Assembly: GCA_015499985.1 (NCBI GenBank)
Contig: JAAAUF010000473.1
Span: forward strand, 1-31,838
Direction of reading: 5' to 3'
DNA: 31,838 nt
DNA from: Haplosporangium gracile
Taxonomy: Eukaryota > Mortierellomycota > Mortierellomycetes > Mortierellales > Mortierellaceae
Positions 11,792-23,674 of the stretch are shown here, one piece after another (positions within the stretch are counted from its first letter, which is position 1; each line of letters starts with the position of its first letter). Position numbers and translations under genes: made by a program. The notes beneath the pieces were generated by a model. That model was given only the letters and a program-made list of their open reading frames with translations. It searched no databases and was not told where the DNA came from.

Positions 11792-13160
11792 TAGGACCCT
11801 TATCAATCCAATCGCGCATACTCATATGCAGCCCTATCCACCCATTTGAACCATTTTTTTTCTGGGTGCTTTCTTGATCCCTCAAATGCAAGGCACCATC
11901 ACTAGACTTTCTTTTTGTGTTTGGGAAAATAGGGGAGAGTCGAGAAAAAAGCAAAAGGGTCTTCTTTGGACTCATTTGGTGCTGTGTGTTCGTTCAGAAA
12001 TAAACCAACCGCATGTGTGCTTGTTTCTCTCTCGTCTCTTCCGAGGAGCGGGAGGATCTAGAACTAAAGATAGTAAAAAAAGCAAAAAACAAATGTGCAA
12101 AAGAACGAACGACGAATGAACGAAAAGAAAAAAGGAGGATGATGGGTCACACCCGTTTCACTGAGCAGCACTCTCTGGAACACGCTAAACGAAAAACCAT
12201 TTGCGAAGCTTTTTGAGGAGTAAGTCACCTTTAGTATACTAATTAACAAAAAAAAACTTTGTTCTGGAAAAAGTCTCGAAAAATAGGTCCGAATGGTCAT
12301 GTTTCGTTACTCATGCCGAGTCTTTTCGCGCTTTTAGGGTTTTACGGGCACGTTTGTTTAGTCTTTCGCAAATACTTTTTCGAAATTAAGGCGAAGGGCG
12401 CCTCTGCTGTCATGTTTTGTTGTTATCTAGTTGAGTGTGAGACGATGCAAGCACTGAGTGAATCGGGACTTTGCAACAGCATCGGTGTTTTTGCATGTCA
12501 TTGCCTAAAAAACACCATCTCCTCACATTCTCTGTTTCGCTCGTGCGGCTTTCAACCGATCCTTTTGTTTTCTTGCCACATCCGCGCACGTAAGCCCCAC
12601 ATCGCCTCGCTCTGTCAGTGCATAAAATACAACCAGCCCAGTGTATTTTTTCTTTGAATAAGTCATGAGATGCTTGGCTGAACCTTGTTTTTTTTTTCCA
12701 CTTTTTCCCTCCTCTTGGACCTTGATCCGCTCGAGAATGTTGCATGTTCACAATGTTTTCCTCTTCCATTTCTGTATCTTAGATGTATGTACAGCCCATA
12801 ATGGTTGTCAGCTTCAAGATTATGAATCCGTGCTTTTTCAAACGATGATGCGCACGTTGTGGAGAGAGACCGACAGTGGACAGAGAACGGGAAAAAACGA
12901 GGAGAGGAAAGATGGCATGCGCTGTTGACACCTTGGCCATTCATATCATCTCCCGTCTTTCCTTCCTTACCTCCCCCCCCCAAAAAAAACCCCCCCTACA
13001 CTATTGCTGTTCTACTTCTTATTTCATTTTTGTTTGTCCTCGCTAATGAAAAAGCTTTGATTTTTGACACATTAAGTGTGTCGTCGCCTTGCCTCCTCCC
13101 TTTATCCTCTTCCCTTTTCGTTTTTTTATTCTCATTCGGAAAGTACGTACTGTTACCACA

Positions 13161-13209
13161 ACTACGTTCGTTCATTCGTTCTATTAGAACGTAGTGCGTA
13201 GTGCGTAGT
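13161..13209. repeat. 9-bp inverted repeat overlapping a 7-bp tandem repeat
   Basis: ACTACGTTC at 13161-13169 is exactly complementary in reverse to GAACGTAGT at 13187-13195, with a 17-nt spacer. The right arm runs into three head-to-tail copies of CGTAGTG (13190-13209, the last incomplete). Confidence 0.85.
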
Positions 13210-15515
13210 CCATTTTCCCGCAGCTGTTCCTACGCAGGCCCGACCGGCCGGTGCTCCCCTTTTTCCGTGTATGGCCCTTTATTTTGTTTTTGTCCCTCCA
13301 TCTTACATCGACGAAATTGCGACTGTCCCACTGGACTAAAATGGTAATATTAAAACTGGGAGGGTACAACAACTTTATTTTTGCCCAACTGGTTGGCTGG
13401 GAGGATGAGTGATGGAGAGGAGAGAAATGAACAAATGAAAAGGAGCTTGGCGACAGCTAGATAACGAAGTAAACAACTATCGCTTGTACTTATCATGTAG
13501 GAAGGCTCCTCATGTTAGTAAAATAACATTGCCATTACCAACGCCAACACCATCGCCAGTACAGCGCTCACGAACGCCCCACTCCAGCCCAGTACAAAGG
13601 AAAAAAGCAAGTAAAGCTGAGCGAACACACCAACCAGTTCAACTACACCCCTCTTTGTCATAAAAGTAGATTTTCGTTTTCTTTGGTTTTTTTATTGGTT
13701 TTTTCAAGGACCATGCATTGTGGATAAAATAAAGGGCGCTAAAACTGACAATATTGTGAAAGTAGACAGAATCGGAGCACACACAGAGAAAGAAGAGAAA
13801 AGAAAAGGCAATTTAGCTGTGTGATAAGGATCATCTACATTTTGACAAAAGGGCGAAAGACAAAACTGAGTGAGGAGTTGCTCTATTGGTTGACGTTCTC
13901 GATTCTGTTCCGTGGTTCTCTTAGAGTTTTTTTTTCCTCGTCAAATAATTTTTTTTGTCAATTTGAACTGAAGGAAGATTCACCGTTGTTTTTTGGCTCT
14001 TCCAAGCCCTATGTTTTCTCTCGCCCCTCCCTTTACTTCCCTCTCTTCTAACATTGCCTCGAAGAAAAGGAAACAGAAGTAAAGGAAAGGGGTGATCAAG
14101 GCTACTACTCCTTTTTCACTCTTTTCTTTTCCAATGAACGAAATTGCAACTAGAAAAAAATGGAGCCAATCTTTAATTTCAGAAATTTTACATCGACAAA
14201 CCTCTTTTATGACGTTTACTTTTTTTGGTTGTGTTTTTTCCTGTCTCTTTCTAATTGACCTTGCCTTTCATGTTCATCAACCCTACTTTTCTTTTCATCT
14301 ATAGGGGAGTTTGTTTTCGCAATTGTGCATGAAGGTGTTCCTTTTAGGGGACATAAAAACCATGTGTTAACGAAAGATGAAAGCAAAACGGAAGACATGG
14401 GCCTCCTGCTTCTTTTTATTTCATCAATCTTCACAACATTGATGTTTTAAGTTTGCCCTTTTGTATTTGTATTTAAATGTCACTTGGTCTCCCTATTTTT
14501 CGATCTACTGAAAATGTAAACAAGCAATTGATATGGGAGTACGCAGAGATCGTTGTGATTTGGCTTTTCTTCGCCGGATTGCTAGCAGACTAATTTGTTT
14601 ACACGCGACAGGATAGGTAAAAGTAAGCGCGGCGATAAGAAAAGGACATACACAAGCAAAGACAAACAATATTGCAAGGTAAACAAACGAGAATATCGGT
14701 TTTTCAATGTTGGAAAGTTTAAAGGCTAGTGCCATCACAAGACCTTCCTAGAAAAATAGGGAGAAGGACACGAAAAAGCAGGAATCTTCGCCCTGTCCTT
14801 CAGTCTAGCACTTAGCATATATTACCATCAAACCATGGCGTAAAGCAGTAGCAAACCCTCGTTTTTGCACTCGTAAACAAAGATCATTCAGAGTAAAAAC
14901 AGGACGGAAAGTAAACATTCGCGCTGTGACACGAAAAATAAAGGAGACGTGCCTTCCCTATAAAACTGACAACATTGCAATCAATGCCCACAGTTGATGC
15001 ACACACACTACGTCAGAATGACAGCAACATGATGAGCCGATGCCCAGAGCCTTTTCCTTTGCCCTTTTTTCTCTCTTCCAATGTTCGTTTACAAAATGAA
15101 TGTGAAATAACACCAGATGAAGTTTGAGATGAAAGAACAAAAAAAGACACGGCTTTTTTATTGGGAGAATGAGAGTGATAGACTCATGGTCGCTGGAGTA
15201 GCTACTTGTGATGGGAGAAGGGATCGTCAGGGCGCCCCATTTTAAATTTATTAGTTTTTATTCATGAACGTCTTAATCTGAGAGCGCCCCGATCTGAGAA
15301 GTCTCCGACAGTCAAAAAACCTTCCCCCTTGCACTTATGGAGATTTGAGTACGGCCCAAAATAAGAAGAGTGACTGAGGCAAAATCCCTGGAGTGGAGTA
15401 AGGTTTTCATGCGGCACCACGCAAACAGGGCTGATTGCTTAGTGTCAATGCACTTCCTTCCACGATGTACACTCGCACTCTAGTTGGGCCTCGATGGAGG
15501 AAGAAGATGGTACAA

Positions 15516-15900
15516 AAAAAAGGCCAAGAGAAAATTATCCTGGGGTGAACTGATGACCAAAGAGAGATTTACCATAAACCACACGAAAGTGGTTAACCCT
15601 ACTTGTATAGAAATAAGACGCTTTCCTTTTAATTTTGCTCATGACACGGGATCGGCTCCTTGGTGAGCGACGACGGAGACTTATTTGCACTCCCTTCAAA
15701 CGAAAAAAGGTCAGAGAAAAACATCCAAGAGGTGGAGCGATGATCAATGAGAGATCTACCTTAGATCACATCTGCACTAGAACACGAAAGCGGTTAAACT
15801 TTCTTAAATGGCAAAAGATGTTCTCCTCGTGTCATTTTGCTTGCGACATGGGGTCGGTTTCTTGTAGAACGACGGTCCAGACTTTATTTGCGTACCCTAC
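15516..15900. repeat. Diverged tandem duplication of about 190 bp
   Basis: Copy A (about 15516-15695) and copy B (about 15704-15900) share blocks in the same order. These are AAAGGYCA-type purines then GAGAAAA; GATGAYCAA then GAGAGAT.TACC; ACACGAAAG.GGTTAA; TTTTGCT..GACA.GGG.TCGG; GAGCGACGAC or GAACGACGG; then GACTTATTTGC or GACTTTATTTGC. By eye identity is about 70 per cent with a few indels. No full-length protein frame spans either copy. They may be pieces of a degraded transposable element or an old local duplication. Confidence 0.75.
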
Positions 15901-16977
15901 ACAGCGTCTTCAGGATCCTTTCATTTCCCTCACTATCCTGCCTATTTATCTTCTTTCATTTTTCCACCGCCTATTTTCCTCAAAACCGACGGATAGAGGG
16001 ACAATCATGCACATCAGCGTGTCAACATGAAATGGGACGGAGAAACTCTTTAGAATGAAGCGGAGAGAGACAAGGCAGACGCTAAGTGGAAATATGCATC
16101 GCTTGCCATATTAGGTATTATTGCCCTTTTTCGATACTCTTCTCTCTTGCCTGCTTTTCTCATTCCCCTAGACGCGACAATAGGAACCCCCCACTCGCGT
16201 CGTAGATATTTTTTTCACGAAGTGAACACTAGTGAATCAAAATCGGTGTTTTGGCGACACGTACTATACATATACACACCGCTTATGAAACCAAAAAGAG
16301 TTGGTTCACATGTAGACTCTCACTCACTTTCTGTTTCAGACATCTATCTATTCTTCTTTTACTGTTTTTCTATGTAGAACGAACAAACTATGCAGGCAGT
16401 GGTCCCAATTGTAGTCTTTTTAAGAACACGTACTCTATTTAACCTTTCTTTTTTCCGTTCTGTTGCCGTTTTCTCATTTTTTATGGCCCTTACCTTTCTC
16501 CGTAGAACGGAAACATTTGCGGAATAAGTGACCCTTTTTTTTTCTGCTCTAGGATACATACAAGCAGGAGGGCGGGCGAGCGGACTGTCAAACAAAGAAA
16601 GGTATGTACTTTCAAGCACCATGCTTGCTGTGTTCGCGTGTACATATCTACATGTAAAAAATGGCAAAAGCAGAGCAACTGAACAACAAAAAAGGCATCT
16701 TGTTTTTCGGCCTTTTTTTCTAATTTTTTGTTGGACCCTAAAGAAAAAGAATATATGAGAATGCCAGAGATCTGATGAGTGGTAAGTCATCAGCAAGAAA
16801 ACACAGGAAGGACCCTGACTTTTGCGTTCCCATCCCACAAGAAAAAAAGCAAAAAATAAAAGCAACAAAAAATTCTTCAGCTCACCAACTTTCTTCTAGT
16901 AAGAAAGAAAAAGAAAAAAAATGTGCTCGCAAGCATATCTATGCAGCAAATGTATCCATTTAAAACGCGCCCCGATA

Positions 16978-16997
16978 GGATGAGATGGGATGAGATG
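16978..16997. repeat. 10-bp tandem duplication GGATGAGATG x2
   Basis: Two exact adjacent copies of GGATGAGATG are followed by a third start (GGA). It lies in the large gene-free block. Confidence 0.9.
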
Positions 16998-18757
16998 GGA
17001 CGGAGTCTAATGCTCTTATTTGTTGCTGGTATTGTTGGGCTCGGATGAGTTTACAGTAAACGGTACTACGAACTGTACACTTGATTTCATAGAGATGAGA
17101 AACATATGCAATGAAAGAAAAAAAAAAGAGCGAGAGAAATGTAAAAAACAGATTGGGTTCTCACGCCAAATGGCCGATTGTAAGGAAGGATACCACAGAA
17201 AACAAACACTAACAGAAAGGCGAGCAGGGACAAGCGCGTAATGCTGCATAAGTTCTTGATGACACAAAAAAAAGAGCAGGGACGTGAGGAGCGGAAGAAG
17301 TAAACAAAGTGAGCAAACGCAAAAAAAAATTGGTGAGCAAACAAGAAAAAAAAATGGCGAGTGGGACGACATCGAGAATCTATGGGAGAAAGGCAAAAAG
17401 GAAAAGAAAGCAGGAGGAACTCGCTTGGACAAGCGCCTGTAATAGGCCCCAGCAGAGCAACTGCAAGTGAAAGATGCAAGGGCAAGGGAGCTCAATCGCA
17501 TCAGTGATCCCAACGACAACGACAGAAAAAAACTATCTTTTTCATTGAGACTGTTGAGTGCACCTTTTAAAAAAAAAGGTAAAAAAAAATGTTTGCAATC
17601 AAATAGGACCATAACCATCTCTTTCTATCTGCTTGTGGTGGGACCACATTAGGATTTGCTATGGTTACATTTCTTGTTCCCTTCTTCAACTTCAGATTCG
17701 CCGTTGACGCTCGTTCCTTTTTTTTTTATGCATTTTCACGGGCGAACAGGTAATGGACTTTTTTGCGACAACCGGCTCGTCGTCGTCGTTTGTTATAGTT
17801 GTTGTTGTTTTGCTGTCGTTCTGCATATGCACGAGTATAGTAGTAACCAACTTGTTTATTCCTTTCTCAATACCCATTCGCATTCAGTCGAGAGAATTGA
17901 ATACGTTTTGAGTACAGATGCATGGTGCAGTGCCCTCTTTCGCATTGACGGGTGTTTTTATTTTTATTTTGTGTGGGCGTTAACTTTTTTTTTCGTCTTC
18001 CGTTTTTTTTGTTTGTGGGTCAGCGCTCCGCTCATGCATCATCGATTAGGCCAGGTCCTGAGCACACCCAGCCGTCCCATCATCGCTATATACATTGGCC
18101 ATAGCTCACTCTCACTGTTTTCTTTTGTACCCTTTGCTCCCATCCCTCTAGCTCTCTCCTTCTCCTTCTGTTCTGGACACAAGCCCATCCAGTCTCAGAG
18201 TGTTTTTGGACACATTTATTACAACTCAGTAAACATACTCAAACAAACAAAAACAGACCCATGGACGCCCAACGACCTAGCGGACGTCGACAACAAAAAC
18301 GCAATTCTTGTACCCAATCAATTGCGATAATAATAATGCAATAGATGGGATAAGATGTTTTGGGCTAAACCGGCTGCAGCGCTGCGCTATCAAGAGTCTC
18401 GGACTAAATTTGACCAGCCATTTCTCCTGATGCTAAGAGAAAGAAAGGGGAGAACAGAGAGAGGGCATTGGGCAATTATGGACAATCGAGGAAGAGGATG
18501 GGACCCTGCCTCTACCCTTTTCCCCTTTTTATTCTATGTTTTTTGAGGTCTTTTGTTCCCACACTAACCTATGGCTGCCACTGTTACTGCTTTTCCCTCC
18601 TTTGGTCCATCCTTGGGGCTTCACTTGTCAAGAGACAGACAGAGAAAAAAAAGAGGTTAGTGAACACGAGTACTACAATCGACAGTTTCGACACTGTCGT
18701 TGCACCAACGACAGACAGACGGCAATTAGACTCCTTTTTTTTTGTCCTCCCTAATCC

Positions 18758-18777
18758 GTACAATACTGTACAATACT
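18758..18777. repeat. 10-bp tandem duplication GTACAATACT x2
   Basis: Two exact adjacent copies of GTACAATACT are followed by GT. It lies in the large gene-free block. Confidence 0.9.
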
Positions 18778-19885
18778 GTTCTTCCCTATCTGCCGTGATA
18801 CCATGCACTTCGATTCGCCATGTAAAGGAACAAGAAATGTTCGTAAGGGTCCAAAAAGAGTGAAAGTGTGCCCAAGTCAAGGTAAATTTTCAAGTGTTCT
18901 CATCCTTTTACGATGTGGCACGCCAGTAAAGCGCAACAAACAACGTAAAGTATACAAATAAATAAGCAAACAACGGGCAATGGTTTCCCCCCGTCTCTTT
19001 ACTCTCCGTGGATTCTCGGGTAAGAGGGGAAAACAGGATGTAGCAAGTGTTTTTGTATTCTACAGCAAATTAGCTTAAACTTTTCTTATCGGTGATTTAT
19101 TTTATTCCAATGGATCAATGCACAAACACGAAAAATAATAGCCCGTAAAACGTGTTTGCTATAGGGGAGACGGGGGGTAACCGCAGAGAGGTAGCCCATT
19201 GCTTTCTCATTGATACCGTTTGCCTATGCATCCTATTTTTATTTTCTTGCGCCCTTTTTATTTTCTTTGAGTCTGTGTTTCTTTGACCAATTGACCCTGG
19301 CATGCGCGCTTTTGTCCTTTCAAACAAGACAAAAAATATGACAGCCAAAAGGGATACTACATTGAGGTAGATATCCCTGCGCCCATCACTGCTATGCACA
19401 GAACGAAGAAAAGCACGCCTAAACGCACGATCTTAACTTTTTTTTGTCTTCCCGCATTTCAAAACCCTACTCAATCTTGCTTTGTTTCAAGCAAAGGGAC
19501 AGGGAACCCCTTGCTACCTCATTCAGTCACCGATCGTTCGAACGGCGTGGAAAGGGAAAAAAGACGCAAACACAAACACAAGAAACGGGTCGGCTGTGTA
19601 CGACTTTGAGAGTATTGGTTATTGCATGCATGCAAAACTTGCCAAAAAAAAAAATTGGAGCTCCTTCTTTCCCCTTGCTTCCCTTCCTTCTCCTGCTCCT
19701 TTGTGTTTTTCTCAACTGTCGACATGCAGCAAAGAGAACCCTTTCATTGCAACGCAAGGAGGTGATTTTTTTGTGTGTTTGATCGCCATCTCCGCTCAAG
19801 GTGAGGCGCTAAAGAATCTCAACGGTATTTTTTTTAGTTTTAGTTTTATTTGTGGTTCTATGTTGATGTCCACTAGATGGACGCG

Positions 19886-19912
19886 CATGGCTGCACATGG
19901 CTGCGCGTGGCT
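19886..19912. repeat. 10-bp tandem repeat CATGGCTGCR, about 2.7 units
   Basis: CATGGCTGCA, CATGGCTGCG and CGTGGCT follow one another directly. It is a short duplication with minor divergence. Confidence 0.88.
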
Positions 19913-19998
19913 AATCGACTAGGAAGCTGGTACTCTTCTCTCTTTCGCAATCCTTGAGCACAGATATGCCATGTGCCATGTGTCATCGTCTCCTTCTC

Positions 19999-20020
19999 CT
20001 CTCCCTCTCCCTCTCCCTCT
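19999..20020. repeat. CTCTCC hexanucleotide repeat
   Basis: Consecutive CTCTCC-type units lie within a long pyrimidine-rich stretch on the plus strand. Confidence 0.85.
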
Positions 20021-20137
20021 TGTGCACCCTCTCTCCCACTCTCCCATTCTCTTCTTTCTCTCTCCTTGCTCTCTCTTACCCTCTGTCACCTTCGTCGATC
20101 GCCAAATTGATATGATGCATCTTGCCGATACAAGCTC

Positions 20138-20181
20138 TCCCTTCCCTTCCCTTCCCTTTCCTTCCCTTTCCTTCCCTTCCC
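20138..20181. repeat. CCCTT / CCCTTT pentamer-hexamer repeat
   Basis: The stretch has about eight CCCTT units, with occasional extra T. The complementary strand is a purine tract (AAGGG). Confidence 0.9.
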
Positions 20182-21825
20182 ACCCTGTCTTTGTCCTCTG
20201 CGCACCACGTTCAACAACCGCACGATACAAACCGGGACATAAAGCGGCCAGTCGATGTCATTTTTTTTGTTCGATGTCCACTTATAAGCACACATGGGCT
20301 GCCGTCAATTGGTGTAATATTTCCTTTGCCTTTTCGTCTTCTTTTCCTACTCCTGTTCGGTTACAGATATTGCGACACCCACATTTTGTACCACATACGT
20401 ATTCTCTCACTCTGTTATTCCCTCTGTTGGATCGTTGTAACCTCAACAAAGAAACTCTGCATGCAGCATGTTTTCGGCTCCAAGGAAAATTGTTGCTATC
20501 ATGGCCACTTACTAGTGCACATGGCACGTCATCGATTGAGTAAATAATCCCTTTCTCATTTTCGCTTGATGCTGTGATGCCTATCGCGCCTTTTCTTTCG
20601 CCTTTTTTTTTTTACAATTCCGGGCAAACGTGTGCTGGTAAAAAAACGAGGGCAGTACGGAAGTAGCCGTTATTTTTTTGGTAACCACTAGAGCCTTCAC
20701 GTTACGTTAGTAACGATGGTCTTTCGGAAACGGCAATTGGCTTTTCTTTTTCTGATAGATCATAGACAACACATCTTCAACCCCCGACCGCAATCTTCAC
20801 ACACACACGGACAACACATTTACATACAGACTCTCTCTCTCTAGATGTGGCGGATAGAATCGTGATAGGTATACAGTAGGCTGTAGGTAGGTGCTTTGTT
20901 GGCTGAAAGTGACATCCACTGGAACGATACACGAGGATCAGCTTTTCTCTCATTTATCTACCATGAACCTATTCGCTCCATCCTGTTTCCCTAGATAGCT
21001 ATAGTTTGGTTTGTATGAAATATACAGCTACAAAGGTGGGTATAACGCGACTGTCCTATGAAAATTGCATAGACCCCTTTTATCCCTCCACTGGACTATT
21101 GCTCGATCGTAGTTTGTCGTTTTGGATACTTTCGACACTACCTTGATTCTGTCCCCGACATCGAGCCCCAAGATTATTGCTCCCGGCAAATATTTCACGA
21201 ATCCGATAATTAGGGGCAGATATGCGAGCGCGCGAGTGTGTGTGCATGCGTGTGTCCACTGTCCGTCGATATTAGACATTAGGGCAAGCAATTAGTATCG
21301 TTATTGGCATTAGGTGTATTTGCCACCTGCTGCTCTCTTGTTATTTGGGAAGAGACAGAGGGAGAAAGAAAATGGACGCTCTGAAAAAAAGCCAAGCAAC
21401 ACATGCACACGTACACGCACTTGCACAAACATAAGCATAATCATAAGGGCAAGACAAACAACAAATAAAAAATAAGAAAGGAAAAAAAGTGCAACCAGGC
21501 TGTGGCTTGTGGGTAAGAACAACCGAACAGTTTGTAGACTTTTTCCTTCTCTTACTGTTCCTTTCCCGTTCTGTCTTCTTCTTCCCAACGGATTGCGATT
21601 GCCAATTCGTTTACACTTTTTTTTCACGTTGGGTGGGACAAGAAATCACAGGGGCTGAAATCGATGTGTCAGCACGCAGTGCAAAAATGGCCTGACAAAA
21701 TTCAATTTTTGTCTCCTATTTGCGGGTGAGTATGTGTGTTCTCGTATGGTTCGTGCACCCAAAGAGAAGGAGAAACAACAAGAGAGAACGAGAAGAGCGG
21801 GCGTGTGCGTGCCTGTTATAATGCT

Positions 21826-21839
21826 ACTCACATGTGAGT
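21826..21839. promoter_or_regulatory. 14-bp perfect palindrome with E-box core
   Basis: ACTCACATGTGAGT is its own reverse complement and contains overlapping CANNTG E-boxes (CACATG and CATGTG). It lies 2.2 kb upstream of the bHLH start codon and 62 nt before a CACGTG site. Any regulatory role is inference from sequence shape only. Confidence 0.4.
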
Positions 21840-21900
21840 GGCTTTGGAGCGGTATCCCAACACTAAGACACAAGCACAAGCGCCCCTACTTTACACCTGG

Positions 21901-21906
21901 CACGTG
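21901..21906. promoter_or_regulatory. CACGTG E-box
   Basis: CACGTG is the class B bHLH target. The bHLH protein encoded at 24046 has the His-Glu-Arg pattern expected to read this sequence. It is the only CACGTG I noticed in the gene-free block, but it lies 2.1 kb from the gene, so autoregulation is a guess. Confidence 0.3.
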
Positions 21907-23666
21907 TGAACTCTTTGTGTAGTTCCAAAATGTGAAAATGTGGAGAAGTTGGTGGCAGGGGTGGTTGTAAGTAGATAGGTAAGAGTTGGAAGAATCAAGA
22001 GGGAACGAAGAGAACCTGAACTCTTAATGTGAACAAACATATTTCACATATCAGGAAGACAAGGCATCATGCCTTACCTTTGACCGTTGAGCACTTTACA
22101 TTTGTTTTAAGATCGAGAAGGAGGATTGGCATGCCGATGTAGGGGGACATGAAGAGGGAAGAACATGAGACAAAAAAGAAGCCAGCTAATTGACGGACTA
22201 AGGTCCCTATTAGGATTGATGCAACTTTTGCGCGTGCGCATGAGAATATAAGAGTGTGAAAGTGTGAGTGTGGAGCAAGATGTAGTACGATTTTTTACGA
22301 ATAGTAAGGACCACTACCGATCAAAGCGAGGTATGCTTCACATGCATCAGAAAAATCGGTGTCGTCGTGCTGAACAGAAAAGGCAAGCATAATGCAACGA
22401 TATCAACCCGCAAAAAAATAAAAAAATGATGGGGCAGACAAGGCAGCACAGATCAATGAAATGCTCTCGCTTCCAACTTTTTTGAGAAACAAAAGATAGT
22501 AGATGTCGGACTAAGTGCAAGAAGCAGCTTATTGTAGAAAAAGCGAGAGCGAAGGGAGAGGGGGGGGGGAGAGAGAGGGAACGAAAGAGAAAAAAAAAAG
22601 GTTTGAAGTGCGGTACCGTGTGTCCTCACGAGCCCTGGCATGAGCTGCGTGCTCCATAATAAAAATCATTTATTGGTCTTTATTTGACAAGCTGATTCGA
22701 TATCTTTATTGCGTTGGGGACCGAAGGCACCGGGGGAGATTCTCGATTACAAAAAAAACACATCAACAACGGGCTCAGTCGATGTGTCTATTAGAAACAG
22801 AGTAGTATTTTCTTCCTCCGGGCATTCAAAAGTCACGCTTTTTTCAGCCAGAGCGAAAGAACGCACTGCCCGATGGAATACATCGGTGGTACCTGAGTGA
22901 TGGTACTCCCTTTTTCTACTATCAGCAGCATCACCTTCACATCCATCCCGTCGGTATCATCATTCAACGTCCGTCTCTGAATATCTGCTCGATGACATGC
23001 TAGTGGGGTACAGAGAAAGTTACTTGTGCACATGGGTCAGTAAGAGCATGAACATGAGCGTGCGTATGAGTGTGAAAGTTGATTCAGAGTGAGGCACGGT
23101 TGGTTGGTTGGCTTGTGTCTTTAGGGGATTAGTTGGTTCCTTCTCTTCACTTAACTTCCTCCACATCGTCCATGCCAGTGCCTACGCGTATTCACGTTGG
23201 TAGCTCCTTTGTGCTTCAATGCTTCGTCACCCTCATGATTCTTACAAGGTAAGGGCTCACTTGTTTTATATGTCATTTTATTCAATTTTATTCATCAGCA
23301 TTATTGTTCTCTCTCTTCATTCCTTCTGTGTATGTACTCCTTCGGGATCGACCAGGAGAACGACGTTGTTGTTTGTGCTTGTGCCTGTATGTAGTCATTC
23401 CTCTGTCAGCAATTAAACATGGCCCGCTCTTTTATTTATTCATTTGTTCACTTTCAAAGCACTTACTTATCCTTGGTTGGTTGTTCACTTGCAGAAGGGA
23501 AGGAGAGTGGCCATTGTTCACCTGCCTGCTGGTTGCCCGTGATAGCCAATAAGGTTATCTTCAACCCCACAAGTCTTTGACTTCTTCCTGTCAGAATCTC
23601 GTTCTTCATTTTCTTGCTTGGTTTCTGCATGAGCATGCGAATCGGATCTCTTGTCTGCCTCAAAGA

Positions 23667-23674
23667 TATAAAAA
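23667..23674 (+). promoter_or_regulatory. TATA box candidate of the bHLH gene
   Basis: TATAAAAA lies 372 nt before the bHLH ATG and is followed about 30-60 nt later by a pyrimidine-rich stretch of the kind where fungal transcripts often start. If used, it gives a 5' UTR of about 340 nt. Other starts further upstream are possible (see the splice donor near 23250). Confidence 0.5.

Larger units (their letters stand above)
11222..23660. other. Gene-free block of about 12.4 kb between PNG1 and the bHLH gene
   Basis: No reading frame here resembles a protein family I know. The longest (200 aa on the minus strand near 17.0-17.6 kb and 224 aa on the plus strand near 17.7-18.3 kb) are Phe/Ser/Leu-rich and follow strand stretches poor in A, where stop codons are rare. 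The block holds the PNG1 3' UTR at its left end, dinucleotide and tetranucleotide repeats, a 19-bp tandem repeat, several 10-bp tandem duplications, a small inverted repeat near 13.18 kb and a diverged duplication at 15.5-15.9 kb. I searched by eye for tRNA B-boxes, U2, U5 and U6 snRNA cores, 5S rRNA and reverse transcriptase or transposase motifs and saw none. Confidence 0.6.

Noticed and set aside
15484..16030. Overlapping short ORFs in the duplicated segment
   Set aside because: The two copies are open in different frames with stops, and no domain is recognisable. I report the DNA repeat instead.
17016..17618. 200-codon open frame on the minus strand
   Set aside because: The Phe/Ser/Leu composition simply mirrors a purine-rich plus strand. 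There is no domain, no coherent hydropathy pattern and no gene-like leader.
17656..18330. 224-codon open frame on the plus strand
   Set aside because: It lacks an ATG at its start (first in-frame ATG about 17728), is Phe/Ser/Val-rich without a recognisable domain, and lies on T-rich DNA that is naturally poor in stops.
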